Positions 25,999 to 34,771 of a stretch of 64,000 nucleotides of DNA are shown piece by piece. A program made the position numbers and the translations under genes. This DNA is from Chitinophaga pinensis (GTDB taxonomy: Bacteria; Bacteroidota; Bacteroidia; Chitinophagales; Chitinophagaceae), in assembly GCA_902167325.1 (NCBI GenBank), contig LR632930.1, forward strand, positions 5,952,001 to 6,016,000, read 5' to 3'. The stretch's first letter is position 1, and each line of letters starts with the position of its first letter. Below the pieces are notes generated by a model. It did no database searches. It was not told where the DNA came from and saw only the letters and a program-made list of their open reading frames with translations.

Positions 25999-26073
25999 CG
26001 TAATGCGTTTGTAATTGTTTTAGCAGAGGCTGCAGGGCCTTACGGTTGCCGGCAGCTTGAAACAAATAATTAA

Positions 26074-26334
26074 TTATTTTACTTTTTCGATCACTTCCAC
26101 CATGCGCCAGCATTTGTTCTTGCTCATCGGGCGGGTTTCCATGATACGTACAGTGTCACCAATGCTGCACTCGTTTTTATCGTCGTGCGCCATGAATTTG
26201 GTGGTTTTCTTTACGAACTTACCGTAGATCGGGTGTTTTACCTTACGTTCAACGTTCACGGTAATGGTCTTATCCATTTTATTGCTGGATACTACCCCGA
26301 TCCTGGTTTTCCTTAATTTTCTTTCGGTCGTCAT
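26074..26334 (-). CDS. rpsQ: 30S ribosomal protein S17
   Basis: 86 residues, OB-fold; contains RKTRIGVVSSNKMDKTITVN and MAHDDKNECSIGDTVRIMET. Confidence 0.97.
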   Translation of the reverse strand: MTTERKLRKTRIGVVSSNKMDKTITVNVERKVKHPIYGKFVKKTTKFMAHDDKNECSIGDTVRIMETRPMSKNKCWRMVEVIEKVK

Positions 26335-26393
26335 TGTTGAAAGTTTATTTACTTCCTTACCGCCTTCCGGCGGAAATGGTGAATGCTAATAGT

Positions 26394-26594
26394 TTAGAAT
26401 CCCTGTTCTCTTCTGCGCAGTTCAGTCTGGATGCGGGCGATCTCTCTTCTCATGAAGCGGATCTGCATGGGATTTTCGATCGGCGTTACCGCGTGGCTGA
26501 ACGTGATCTTTTTCATGCGCAGGGCTTCCTCAGACAGTTTGTCTTTCAGATCCTGATCGCTCAGGCTTTTAAGATCCAGTTTTGCTTTTGGCAT
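26394..26594 (-). CDS. rpmC: 50S ribosomal protein L29
   Basis: 66 residues, two-helix protein at the tunnel exit; contains LKDKLSEEALRMKKITFSHA and IRFMRREIARIQTELRRRE. Confidence 0.96.
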   Translation of the reverse strand: MPKAKLDLKSLSDQDLKDKLSEEALRMKKITFSHAVTPIENPMQIRFMRREIARIQTELRRREQGF

Positions 26595-26655
26595 CGTTTA
26601 TTATTTTGTTTCTGGTTATCAGGTTTGTTTAAGCTCAGTTAAATTCTACGTTCAA

Positions 26656-27075
26656 TTACGCAACAAAGTCACGGCGAACTACGAACTTAACTTTGATCGG
26701 AAGCTTCTGTGCGGCCAGTTCCATCGCTTCTTTGGCTACCTGTAAAGGTACACCGTCAGCTTCGAACAGGATACGACCGGGCTTCACTACGGCCGCCCAA
26801 TGGTCGGGAGCACCTTTACCTTTACCCATCCTCACTTCCAACGGTTTTGCCGTGATCGGCTTGTCGGGGAAAATACGGATCCACACGTTACCTTCACGTT
26901 TCATGTGCCTGGTCAGCGCCACACGTGCAGCTTCAATCTGACGGTCAGTGATCCACTTAGGTTCCAATGCTTTAAGGCCGAATGAACCGAAAGAAAGCAG
27001 CGCACCGCGTTTCGCATTCCCTTTGATGCGGCCTTTTTGCATCTTCCTGTGTTTCGTTCTCTTGGGCTGTAACAT
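26656..27075 (-). CDS. rplP: 50S ribosomal protein L16
   Basis: 139 residues; MLQPKRTKHRKMQKGRIKGN at the start and the conserved VRMGKGKGAPDHWAAVVKPG. Needed for A-site tRNA positioning. Confidence 0.98.
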   Translation of the reverse strand: MLQPKRTKHRKMQKGRIKGNAKRGALLSFGSFGLKALEPKWITDRQIEAARVALTRHMKREGNVWIRIFPDKPITAKPLEVRMGKGKGAPDHWAAVVKPGRILFEADGVPLQVAKEAMELAAQKLPIKVKFVVRRDFVA

Positions 27076-27125
27076 CGTTTATGTTGTTAAAAAGTTGTTG
27101 TTAATGAAATATCGATCAGCTCAGG

Positions 27126-27920
27126 TTATTTGCGCGGGCCACGGTCTCCACCGCCTCTTCTCTCGCCTCCGCCGCCACGATTATCCCTTCTGTCGCCGCC
27201 ACGGCCACCACGATCACCACCACGGTGTTCGCCGCCCGGACGTCCGCCTTCTGCCTTATCGGAGACTGCGTTAGGATTCAAATCACGCTTACCCAGCACT
27301 TCACCTTTACAAATCCATACTTTGATACCGATCTTACCGTAAACGGTCAGTGCAAAGAGAGATGCATAGTCGATGTCCATACGGTATGTGTGCAGGGGAA
27401 CACGACCTTGCTTCATTTCTTCGGAACGGGCAATTTCAGCACCACCAAGGCGGCCGCCTACTTTTACCTTGATACCTTCTGCACCCATGCGCAGTGCGGT
27501 AGCAATCGCCATTTTAATGGCGCGTTTATAGTTGATACGGCTTTCGATCTGTTTAGCGATAGTTTCAGCTACGATAGTGGCGTCGATCTCAGGACGACGG
27601 ATCTCCAGAATGTTGATCTGTACGTCTTCTTTACCGGTAAGCTTTTTCAGCTCTTCCTTGATACGATCCACTTCGTTACCGCCTTTACCTATGATGATAC
27701 CAGGTTTGGAGGTATGAATGGTAATGATAAGCTTACCCAGGGTACGCTCGATCACTACACGGGAGATACCACCCTTGTTGATACGCGCGTTGAGGTAAGT
27801 TCTGATCTTGTTATCTTCGATCAGTTTGACAGCATAGTCTTTTTTGCTGCCATACCAATTAGAGTCCCATCCTCTGATGATACCTAACCTGTTACCAATA
27901 GGATTTGTTTTCTGACCCAT
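27126..27920 (-). CDS. rpsC: 30S ribosomal protein S3 with RGG-rich tail
   Basis: 264 residues. The KH domain carries SKPGIIIGKGGNEVDRIKEE, and the S3 C-terminal domain has YKRAIKMAIATALRMGAEGI. S3 lines the mRNA entry tunnel and contributes helicase activity. From about residue 222 there is an extra tail of some 40 residues made almost only of Gly, Arg, Asp and Glu (several RGG repeats), resembling disordered RNA-binding tails. Such tails occur in some Bacteroidota S3 proteins, but this one is marked. Confidence 0.97.
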   Translation of the reverse strand: MGQKTNPIGNRLGIIRGWDSNWYGSKKDYAVKLIEDNKIRTYLNARINKGGISRVVIERTLGKLIITIHTSKPGIIIGKGGNEVDRIKEELKKLTGKEDVQINILEIRRPEIDATIVAETIAKQIESRINYKRAIKMAIATALRMGAEGIKVKVGGRLGGAEIARSEEMKQGRVPLHTYRMDIDYASLFALTVYGKIGIKVWICKGEVLGKRDLNPNAVSDKAEGGRPGGEHRGGDRGGRGGDRRDNRGGGGERRGGGDRGPRK

Positions 27921-27971
27921 GTTCTGGTTTTATTTGTCTATGAGTTTAAATATATTTTTCCTACAGTTTGC

Positions 27972-28328
27972 TTAACCTTGTTGAACCGGACGGCCATCTA
28001 CAGCAAGCGTTACGTGGTTGCTGCGTTTGCGGATACGGTACCCTCTTCCCTGGGGAGCAGGACGCATTCTTTTCAGCATACGGCCGCCGTCAACGAAGAT
28101 CGTTTTAACGTACAGGTTAGCATCTTCTACCCTCGCCCCTTCGTTCTTCACTTTCCAGTTAGCTACTGCGGAGAGCAACAGTTTCTCCAGCGGAGTGCTC
28201 GGGTGTTTGGGATGGAATTTCAAAATATTCAAAGCTTTCTCTACATCCAGGCCGCGGATCAGGTCTGCAAGCAAACGCATTTTGCGGGTGGAGGTAGGAT
28301 TATTGTTCAGCTTAGCTACTGCTTCCAT
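27972..28328 (-). CDS. rplV: 50S ribosomal protein L22
   Basis: 118 residues; starts MEAVAKLNNNPTSTRKMRLL, with the tunnel-lining loop VDGGRMLKRMRPAPQGRGYR. Confidence 0.97.
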   Translation of the reverse strand: MEAVAKLNNNPTSTRKMRLLADLIRGLDVEKALNILKFHPKHPSTPLEKLLLSAVANWKVKNEGARVEDANLYVKTIFVDGGRMLKRMRPAPQGRGYRIRKRSNHVTLAVDGRPVQQG

Positions 28329-28450
28329 TGTTATTTGTTTCTGAGTGATATTAAGTTTCTTGTTTCAGCGTCCGGTACTCTCTGTTTCCTTCGTCCTTTC
28401 GTGATTATCCTTTAACCGGAACCGAAAACGGGAAACCTCAAAACCGGTGA

Positions 28451-28717
28451 CTACATTTTCTTGTTTGCGTGCCCTTTGAAGTTACGGGTAGGAGCGAATT
28501 CGCCCAGTTTGTGACCTACCATGAACTCAGTTACGTAAACCGGGATGAACTTATTACCGTTGTGAACAGCAAAAGTGTGACCCACGAAGTCAGGTGTAAT
28601 CGTAGAACGACGGCTCCAGGTTTTGATAACCGCGCGCTTCGTGCCTTCGTTCTGTTTGAAAACCTTCTTTTCTAATTTAATGTCTACGTAAGGACCTTTT
28701 TTAATGGAACGACCCAT
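28451..28717 (-). CDS. rpsS: 30S ribosomal protein S19
   Basis: 88 residues; starts MGRSIKKGPYVDIKLEKKVF and contains HNGNKFIPVYVTEFMVGHKL. Binds the 30S head with S13. Confidence 0.98.
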   Translation of the reverse strand: MGRSIKKGPYVDIKLEKKVFKQNEGTKRAVIKTWSRRSTITPDFVGHTFAVHNGNKFIPVYVTEFMVGHKLGEFAPTRNFKGHANKKM

Positions 28718-28780
28718 GTTGTTAGTTTATTTACCATCCCCGTCCCGGTTTTACCCGGAACGGGAACGCGTTAGACGTTA

Positions 28781-29614
28781 TTAAAGTTTTTTACCGTTTT
28801 TGCGGCTGATGATCAGCTTGTCAGAGCTCTTGTGAGACTTCCTCGTTTTCAGACCCTTAGCATATTTGCCGGTTCTGGAACGGGGGTGACCACCGGAGGA
28901 CTTACCTTCACCACCACCCATCGGGTGATCCACAGGGTTCATCGCTACACCACGGTTGCGGGGCTTGATACCTCTCCAACGGTTCGCACCGGCTTTACCG
29001 ATGGACTGCAGGGCGTGGTCGGAGTTAGAAACGGTACCTACGGTTGCCATGCAGGTGTTCAGCACCTTGCGCAGTTCACCGGAGGGCATTTTCAACACCG
29101 CGTATTTTTCTTCCTTGTTGCTCAGCTGTGCGTAGGCACCGGCGGAACGTGCAATCGCTCCACCTTTACCCGGCTGCAGTTCAATGTTGTGAACTACAGT
29201 ACCCAGCGGCATGTTTTTCAGCGGTAATGCATTACCCACTTCAGGAGCAGCAGCTGCACCGCTTACTACGGTAGCACCCACCTGCAGGCCCTGGGGAGCA
29301 ATGATGTAACGTTTCTCACCATCAACATAGTTGAGCAGTGCGATGAACGCGGTACGGTTTGGATCGTACTCAATGGTTTTTACAGTTGCGGGAATACCGG
29401 TCTTGTCGCGCTTGAAGTCAACGATACGGTATTGTTTCTTGTGCCCGCCGCCGATGTAACGCATAGATCTGCGACCTTGTGCGTTTCTACCGCCGGTTCT
29501 GTTTGCCGGAGCCAGAAGGCTCTTTTCAGGCGTATCGGAGGTCAGTTCTGCGAAAGCATTACCGATCTTCCAACGGGTACCGGCTGTAATCGGTTTGTAT
29601 TTTTTCAGTGCCAT
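28781..29614 (-). CDS. rplB: 50S ribosomal protein L2
   Basis: 277 residues, full length. Peptidyl-transferase-centre region GVAMNPVDHPMGGGEGKSSG includes the conserved histidine. N-terminal TAGTRWKIGNAF replaces the more usual TPGxR form. Confidence 0.98.
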   Translation of the reverse strand: MALKKYKPITAGTRWKIGNAFAELTSDTPEKSLLAPANRTGGRNAQGRRSMRYIGGGHKKQYRIVDFKRDKTGIPATVKTIEYDPNRTAFIALLNYVDGEKRYIIAPQGLQVGATVVSGAAAAPEVGNALPLKNMPLGTVVHNIELQPGKGGAIARSAGAYAQLSNKEEKYAVLKMPSGELRKVLNTCMATVGTVSNSDHALQSIGKAGANRWRGIKPRNRGVAMNPVDHPMGGGEGKSSGGHPRSRTGKYAKGLKTRKSHKSSDKLIISRKNGKKL

Positions 29615-29708
29615 TTTCTACTTAATTCTAAGATTTAATAGACTATTGTTTAATTGATCTGTATATACATCCAGGTTAACGGTTTACACCGCTAACGGCA
29701 CTGGTATA

Positions 29709-30008
29709 TTATATGTTAGCATACAGATCGATGGATTCTCCTTCAGCCAGTGTAATCACTGCTTTCTTGTAAGAAGGCTTACGGCCGGAGATAAAACCGG
29801 CTTTGGTAAAACGGGTTTTGTTCTTCCCGGGCATTACCATGGTGTTCACTTCTGCTACAGTCACGCCGTAAAAATCCTGCACAGCTTTCTTGATCTCCAG
29901 TTTGTTGGCTTTTTTGTCAACAATGAAGTAGAAGCGGTTGAACTTTTCAGTCGCCTTGTTTACCTTCTCAGTGATCACCGGTTTAATTAAAACATCAGAC
30001 AGTTTCAT
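29709..30008 (-). CDS. rplW: 50S ribosomal protein L23
   Basis: 99 residues; MKLSDVLIKPVITEKVNKAT at the start. Docking site for trigger factor and SRP at the exit tunnel. Confidence 0.97.
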   Translation of the reverse strand: MKLSDVLIKPVITEKVNKATEKFNRFYFIVDKKANKLEIKKAVQDFYGVTVAEVNTMVMPGKNKTRFTKAGFISGRKPSYKKAVITLAEGESIDLYANI

Positions 30009-30063
30009 CTGTTTTATTTTTTATAGTTCGCCGGACTGAAACCGGCCTTGTTGATTGAATTGA

Positions 30064-30708
30064 TTAAGCTTCTACCACAGTCTCGTCTTCGCTGAAGATC
30101 TTGGCTGCGCTCTCCGTCAACACCAGGAAGTTGGAGTTCATGATTTCGTAAGTGTTCACGTCGCTCAATACAGTGGAATCCACAGTAGGCATGTTGCGCA
30201 GTGACAGGTATACGTTGTCATTGTACTCGGGCAGAACAACCAGGGTTTTCTTGCCTTCAACATTGATGTTCAGGTTGGCGAGGATGCTCTTGAACTGTTT
30301 GGTTTTCGGAGCGTCCAGCTTCAGGTCTTCCACGATAATGATCGCGTTTTCCTTTGCTTTGGCAGACAGGGCGGAAATTTTCGCCAGATCTTTCACCTTA
30401 CGGTTCAGCTTGATGTCGTAAGTGTGGGGCTTAGGTCCGAAGATGGTACCACCACCTTTATACAGCGGGTTACGGATGTTACCTTTACGGGAACCGCCGG
30501 TACCTTTTTGCTTGTGCAGCTTACGGGAAGCACCTTTCACTTCAGCACGGGTCTTTACCTTGTGGGTACCCTGACGCTGAGCGGCGAGGTACTGCTTTAC
30601 AGCCAGGTAGATCACGTGATTGTTCGGTTCTACACCAAAGATCTCCTCAGGAAGCTCGATGGTACGACCGGTTTTCTTACCTTCTATATTTAAAATATCG
30701 ATCTGCAT
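30064..30708 (-). CDS. rplD: 50S ribosomal protein L4
   Basis: 214 residues. The tunnel loop region includes KLHKQKGTGGSRKGNIRNPL and GGGTIFGPKPHTYDIKLNRK. In enterobacteria L4 represses the S10 operon. It starts one base after the rplC stop, so translation is probably coupled. Confidence 0.97.
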   Translation of the reverse strand: MQIDILNIEGKKTGRTIELPEEIFGVEPNNHVIYLAVKQYLAAQRQGTHKVKTRAEVKGASRKLHKQKGTGGSRKGNIRNPLYKGGGTIFGPKPHTYDIKLNRKVKDLAKISALSAKAKENAIIIVEDLKLDAPKTKQFKSILANLNINVEGKKTLVVLPEYNDNVYLSLRNMPTVDSTVLSDVNTYEIMNSNFLVLTESAAKIFSEDETVVEA

Positions 30709-30709
30709 G

Positions 30710-31333
30710 TTACTTCTGGATTAAAACGATTGAACCAATGTGGCCGGGAACGGAACCACTTACCAGGATATAATTCTTCTCAGGGAAAATCTTAACGATC
30801 TTCAAACCTTTCACTTTCACGCGTTCAGCACCCATCTGACCTGCCATGCGCATACCTTTAAATACGCGGGAAGGATAAGAAGAACCGCCTACGGAACCCG
30901 GAGCGCGCTGACGGTCGTGCTGGCCGTGGGTCTTTTCACCCACACCCGAGAAACCATGACGTCTTACAACGCCCTGGAAACCTTTACCTTTGGAAGTACC
31001 CACAACGTCAATTTTCTCACCTTCAGCGAATATCTCGCAGGTGAGCGTTTCTCCGAGGGCTTTAGCCACGGCAGTGTCCGGATTACGGAACTCAGTAACG
31101 TAACGTTTAGGGGAAGTTTGTGCTTTCGCGAAGTGATTTTGTTCAGCTTTAGGAGTGTTTTTGGCTTTCTTTTCGCCAAATGCAACCTGAACAGCGTCGT
31201 ACCCGTCTGTGTCTTGGGATTTCACCTGGGTAACCACGCAGGGGCCAGCTTCGATGATGGTAACGGCGGTCTGTTTGCCGTTGGCCTCGAAGATGCTGGT
31301 CATGCCAATCTTTTTACCAATAATACCTTTCAT
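30710..31333 (-). CDS. rplC: 50S ribosomal protein L3
   Basis: 207 residues; MKGIIGKKIGMTSIFEANGK at the start and RRHGFSGVGEKTHGQHDRQR reaching the peptidyl-transferase centre. It is preceded by a structured 170-base spacer after rpsJ. Confidence 0.98.
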   Translation of the reverse strand: MKGIIGKKIGMTSIFEANGKQTAVTIIEAGPCVVTQVKSQDTDGYDAVQVAFGEKKAKNTPKAEQNHFAKAQTSPKRYVTEFRNPDTAVAKALGETLTCEIFAEGEKIDVVGTSKGKGFQGVVRRHGFSGVGEKTHGQHDRQRAPGSVGGSSYPSRVFKGMRMAGQMGAERVKVKGLKIVKIFPEKNYILVSGSVPGHIGSIVLIQK

Positions 31334-31503
31334 TTTGTTATATAATTTAGCCCAGCGCCTGAGGGATCTCTAGCTATCCTCAGGATGAGCGGTTTAAATG
31401 CTATTGGGCGGCTACCCGGAAGGCGTAGCCTGTATTTAATGATGTCGTCATAAAATACCTCAGGCGGGCATATTTGCCCACCCTTGCTGAGGTCCCTCTT
31501 CTC
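31334..31503 (-). promoter_or_regulatory. structured spacer between rpsJ and rplC
   Basis: 170 bases with three hairpins: cctgagg (31358-31364) with cctcagg (31378-31384); ggctac (31410-31415) with gtagcc (31425-31430); and acctcag (31457-31463) with ctgaggt (31487-31493) enclosing gggca / tgccc. No -7 box and no U-tract terminator. The rest of the operon has short gaps, so a regulatory or processing role is likely. Confidence 0.5.
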
Positions 31504-31809
31504 TTACGCTTTGATCTCCACTTCAACACCAGAAGGCAGATCCAGCTTGCTCAGCGCATCTACAGTTCTGGAAGAAGATGTGTAAATATCCAACAGGCGC
31601 TTGTGGGTGCACAGCTGGAATTGCTCACGCGCTTTCTTGTTCACGTGCGGAGAACGCAGCACCGTAAAGATTTTCTTCTCTGTAGGTAAAGGAATAGGAC
31701 CTGTTACCACGGCGCCCGTGTTTCGCACGGTTTTAACGATCTTCTCGGCAGATTTGTCTACCAGGTTGTGATCGTAGGACTTCAGCTTGATTCTAATTCT
31801 CTGAGACAT
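31504..31809 (-). CDS. rpsJ: 30S ribosomal protein S10
   Basis: 101 residues from the ATG at 31809 (MSQRIRIKLKSYDHNLVDKS), the family's normal length. The frame is open 11 codons further upstream without similarity. Also the NusE transcription antitermination factor. First gene of the S10-spc transcript, behind a consensus promoter. Confidence 0.97.
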   Translation of the reverse strand: MSQRIRIKLKSYDHNLVDKSAEKIVKTVRNTGAVVTGPIPLPTEKKIFTVLRSPHVNKKAREQFQLCTHKRLLDIYTSSSRTVDALSKLDLPSGVEVEIKA

Positions 31810-31840
31810 ATGCAATGAACTTCTTCTATTATTACCCCTC

Positions 31841-31883
31841 AATTTGGGAGGGCAAAGGTAATTAAGTTTTTTATCCCCACAAA
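31841..31883 (-). promoter_or_regulatory. consensus promoter of the S10 operon
   Basis: Minus strand: TTTG (31883-31880), exactly 19 bases, TACCTTTG (31860-31853), a full match to the Bacteroidota -33/-7 consensus. The following bases GCCCTCCCAAATT are identical to those after the rpsL -7 box and nearly so for fusA. The expected 5' UTR is about 35-40 bases. Confidence 0.8.
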
Positions 31884-32029
31884 TAAATTTTCAGGATATT
31901 TTTCCCACATTATTGACTTTCTCACCACCTTTCCCTAGTTTTAATGGCTGCGCCCTTTTACCCGGGCACACCAGCAATACCTTAATCATCTTATACACAG
32001 GCCATTATAACTTTCAACTCCACTTTACC

Positions 32030-32776
32030 ATGCATCTCCGCCTGCTACTCACTTTTCTTATCCTCCCATCATTTATTTTCGCTCAATCCGACTCTATTCC
32101 CGCTCCCTCCCGCGAAGATGAACTCAATGCCCTACAGGCCGATGAGCTGCCTCAATTCCCCGGAGGCCCCGCAAAGTTAAGCCAATGGATCAACTCCAAC
32201 CTCAAAATACCTTTCATCTCTCTCCGAAACGATACTTCCGTAGTCGTAAACGTCCACTTTACCGTCCAATCCACCGGTAAACTCACCGATATCACCATCC
32301 TTCAGCCCGGTTTCCGGAACCTCGACAAAGCCGTCATCGACATGTTCGTCACCATGCCTAACTGGCGCCCCGGGTACCTCAACGAGCGCCCTGTTAATAT
32401 CCGCTTCTCCCTCCCCATCCACCTCCACCTCGGCAATACCATCGGCAAGCCCTTCGATATCCCGGCACCTGATATAAACATGCCGCAGTACATCGGCGGC
32501 GGCAAAGCCCTCGCATACTTCATCCGCAAAAACCTCCGCTACCCGAAAGAAGCCCGCGAGGCCCGCATTTCCGGCACCGTTACCGTTGAATTCACCGTAC
32601 TCTCCAACGGCTTTGTGGCCCGTGCCTATACTTCCGGAGATGCTATCGGATACGGACTCGAAGAAGAAGCCATCCGTATCGTGGAAAAAATGCCCAAATG
32701 GAAACCCGCTTTCCTCGACGGCAAGCCCGTTACCGCCAAACACAAGCTCCTTATCCGGTTCGACCTGCCAGAATAA
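32030..32776 (+). CDS. exported protein with two TonB C-terminal-like domains
   Basis: 248 residues. Signal peptide MHLRLLLTFLILPSFIFAQ, then two copies of a TonB C-terminal-like fold. The first has FPGGPAKLSQWINSNL to NWRPGYLNERPVNIRFSLP; the second has YIGGGKALAYFIRKNLRYPK to KWKPAFLDGKPVTAKHKLLI. The pattern YPxEAxxxxIxGTVxVxFxVxxxG is diagnostic. There is no N-terminal membrane anchor with a proline-rich linker, so this is not a classical TonB. It resembles the many free 'energy transducer TonB' proteins of Bacteroidota. The ATG at 32030 precedes the signal peptide; the longer frame from 31913 would bury it. Confidence 0.85.
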   Translation: MHLRLLLTFLILPSFIFAQSDSIPAPSREDELNALQADELPQFPGGPAKLSQWINSNLKIPFISLRNDTSVVVNVHFTVQSTGKLTDITILQPGFRNLDKAVIDMFVTMPNWRPGYLNERPVNIRFSLPIHLHLGNTIGKPFDIPAPDINMPQYIGGGKALAYFIRKNLRYPKEAREARISGTVTVEFTVLSNGFVARAYTSGDAIGYGLEEEAIRIVEKMPKWKPAFLDGKPVTAKHKLLIRFDLPE

Positions 32777-32788
32777 CCCCTGCCAAAG

Positions 32789-32826
32789 CAAAAAGGGCCA
32801 GCAACAGCTTTCACCATTGCCGGCCC
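32789..32826 (-). terminator. intrinsic terminator of the beta-barrel gene
   Basis: Stem gggccagcaa / ttgccggccc (one mismatch); on the minus strand it is followed by TTTTT. It lies between two convergent genes. Confidence 0.7.
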
Positions 32827-32868
32827 CTCGCGATGGGGTTGAAATATTTTCTGTTTTAATATATGCCG

Positions 32869-33471
32869 TTAGCGGACCATCTTCGTTTCCTTAATGGTTT
32901 GACGTGCCTTGGCGCTGGGAAGGTAAATCTGGAAACCCAGGTTCAGCCCCACATTATGCGCCGTAACGGAACTGCCAAAACCTACCGTAAGGTTGTATTT
33001 CAGCAATGCTTCCAATGCAATGTTCGGCGTTACGAAATAGGCCAGACCAGGTCCGAATCCCAGTCCCAGACCATTTGTGTTAGTACTCGCCACATTGCTC
33101 GCTTTGGTATTTACACCATTAAAGCCTGCATTGGCTTCAAGGAACCACCGGGTTTTATTCAGCAGCTCAATCCTTTTGTCTTTAATGTAGTAACGGCCAA
33201 ATGCGCCAATACCGTAGTTGAAACGGGTAGAACCATTGCCTGTTAACAGACCAAGATTCACCTCCGGACCAATCGCAATATCGTCTCTGATAAACCACCC
33301 GGCTTTGGGTGTAAGATTCAGGCTGAATGTACTGCCTCCGTCCTGGAAAGTGCCGCCAATGTTGGCCAGGTTGGCTCCCACCAGTATGTTTCCCTTCTGG
33401 GTTTGCGCTTGTGTTTGGGACGCGCACAACATGCCCGCCAGGAAAAGGGCCAGGTAACCGATTTTCTTCAT
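32869..33471 (-). CDS. outer-membrane beta-barrel protein
   Basis: 200 residues. Signal peptide (MKKIGYLALFLAGMLCASQT...AQ), then alternating amphipathic strands such as FNYGIGAFGRYYI and LGLGFGPGLAYFVTPNIALE, typical of the OmpW/opacity-like small barrels of Bacteroidota. The C-terminal half ends near FQIYLP, followed by a short charged tail instead of the usual terminal aromatic residue. Function unknown; probably a small outer-membrane porin or structural barrel. Transcribed toward a terminator shared with the convergent TonB-like gene. Confidence 0.82.
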   Translation of the reverse strand: MKKIGYLALFLAGMLCASQTQAQTQKGNILVGANLANIGGTFQDGGSTFSLNLTPKAGWFIRDDIAIGPEVNLGLLTGNGSTRFNYGIGAFGRYYIKDKRIELLNKTRWFLEANAGFNGVNTKASNVASTNTNGLGLGFGPGLAYFVTPNIALEALLKYNLTVGFGSSVTAHNVGLNLGFQIYLPSAKARQTIKETKMVR

Positions 33472-33664
33472 AATATGAGGTTTTGATGAAATTGCTTGCT
33501 TGCCTTTAAATTTCCAGGTGGGACAGATAGGATATGCTTGATTATGAATACAATAAACATAATCTTAACATCCCGCTTGTGAAAAGGTTGAAATACGTGA
33601 TGTTTTTTTTTGACTGGCAGGCAATTTGCAGCCCGATTATCGGTTTTTGTATAAAATCAGGTCT

Positions 33665-34771
33665 ATGAAAACAGCCTTCTCTGCCCTGCTGCTCCTCCTT
33701 GCCATTTCCATCGGATGCGGCAAAAAAAGCACGCCTGACCCAAACCCAACGCCCGAAGATCCGGACTGGCCCACTGATAAGATCCGAACCGTGGTATCTA
33801 CCGGTATATCACACCCCTGGGAAATCCTCTGGGGTCCCGACAATTTCATCTGGATGACGGAGCGCAGCGGCCGTATCAGCCGTATAAATCCCAAAAACGG
33901 TGCAATCTCTCCCCTGATTACACTACCCGATATCGTTTCCAATGGCGAAGGCGGTCTCCTAGGTATGACGTTGCACCCCAGCTTCAACACTTCCCCGTTT
34001 GTGTATATCGTTTATAATTACGGATCGCCCTACCGCGAAAAAGTGGTACGGTACGAATACCGGAACAATACCCTTTCCAGTCCCCAAATATTGTTGGACA
34101 ATATCCCCGCTTCCGGGATCCACAATGGCTCCCGGCTGCAGTTTGGTCCTGATGGGATGCTCTATATCACCACTGGCGATGCCTCCAATGCGGATGCAGC
34201 GCAGGACCCTGCATCCCTGTCCGGCAAAGTATTGCGGCTCCGGCCGGATGGCTCTATTCCACCTGATAACCCTGTTGCCGGCAGCCCCCTCTGGAGCCTG
34301 GGCCACCGCAACCCGCAGGGACTTGTTTTCATCGCTAATACCTTATACGCTTCCGAACACGGTGCCAATACGGAAGACGAAGTGAACATCATTGAGAAAC
34401 ACAGGAACTATGGTTGGCCCAATGTACAGGGTCCCTGTAACGGCGGGGAGGTCACTTTCTGCAATGCCAACAACATCAAACCACCCATCTGGTCTACCGG
34501 CGGCAGTACTTTCGCCCTTTGCGGACTCGATTACTATAACCACGACCGCATTCCCGGCTGGAAGAACTCTCTCCTTCTACTAAGCCTTAAAAACGCAACG
34601 CTTTACCAGCTGAAACTTTCGTCCAACGGGCAAAGCGTTGCTTCATCAGCGAATTGGTTCGCCAACCGTTTTGGCCGCCTGCGCGACCTGTGTGTGTCAC
34701 CTTACGGACGGGTTTATCTCTGTACTGACGCAAACCCGGGCCGTATCATTGAGATCAGCGACCCTAATTGA
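33665..34771 (+). CDS. PQQ-dependent sugar dehydrogenase-like lipoprotein
   Basis: 368 residues. Lipoprotein signal (LLAISIGC, Cys near residue 20), a Pro-rich linker, then a six-bladed propeller of the glucose/sorbosone dehydrogenase family. Family motifs are HPWEILWGPDNFIWMTERSG, GEGGLLGMTLHPSF, GIHNGSRLQFGPDGMLYITT and LGHRNPQGLVF. Members use pyrroloquinoline quinone to oxidise aldoses at the cell surface. No haem motif is attached. The ATG at 33665 places the lipobox correctly. Its TGA stop directly abuts the stop of the convergent lipoprotein gene. Confidence 0.87.
   Translation: MKTAFSALLLLLAISIGCGKKSTPDPNPTPEDPDWPTDKIRTVVSTGISHPWEILWGPDNFIWMTERSGRISRINPKNGAISPLITLPDIVSNGEGGLLGMTLHPSFNTSPFVYIVYNYGSPYREKVVRYEYRNNTLSSPQILLDNIPASGIHNGSRLQFGPDGMLYITTGDASNADAAQDPASLSGKVLRLRPDGSIPPDNPVAGSPLWSLGHRNPQGLVFIANTLYASEHGANTEDEVNIIEKHRNYGWPNVQGPCNGGEVTFCNANNIKPPIWSTGGSTFALCGLDYYNHDRIPGWKNSLLLLSLKNATLYQLKLSSNGQSVASSANWFANRFGRLRDLCVSPYGRVYLCTDANPGRIIEISDPN

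Noticed and set aside
30064..30708. Internal promoter between rplC and rplD
   Set aside because: Genes are separated by one base and no -7 box is present; translation coupling explains the arrangement.
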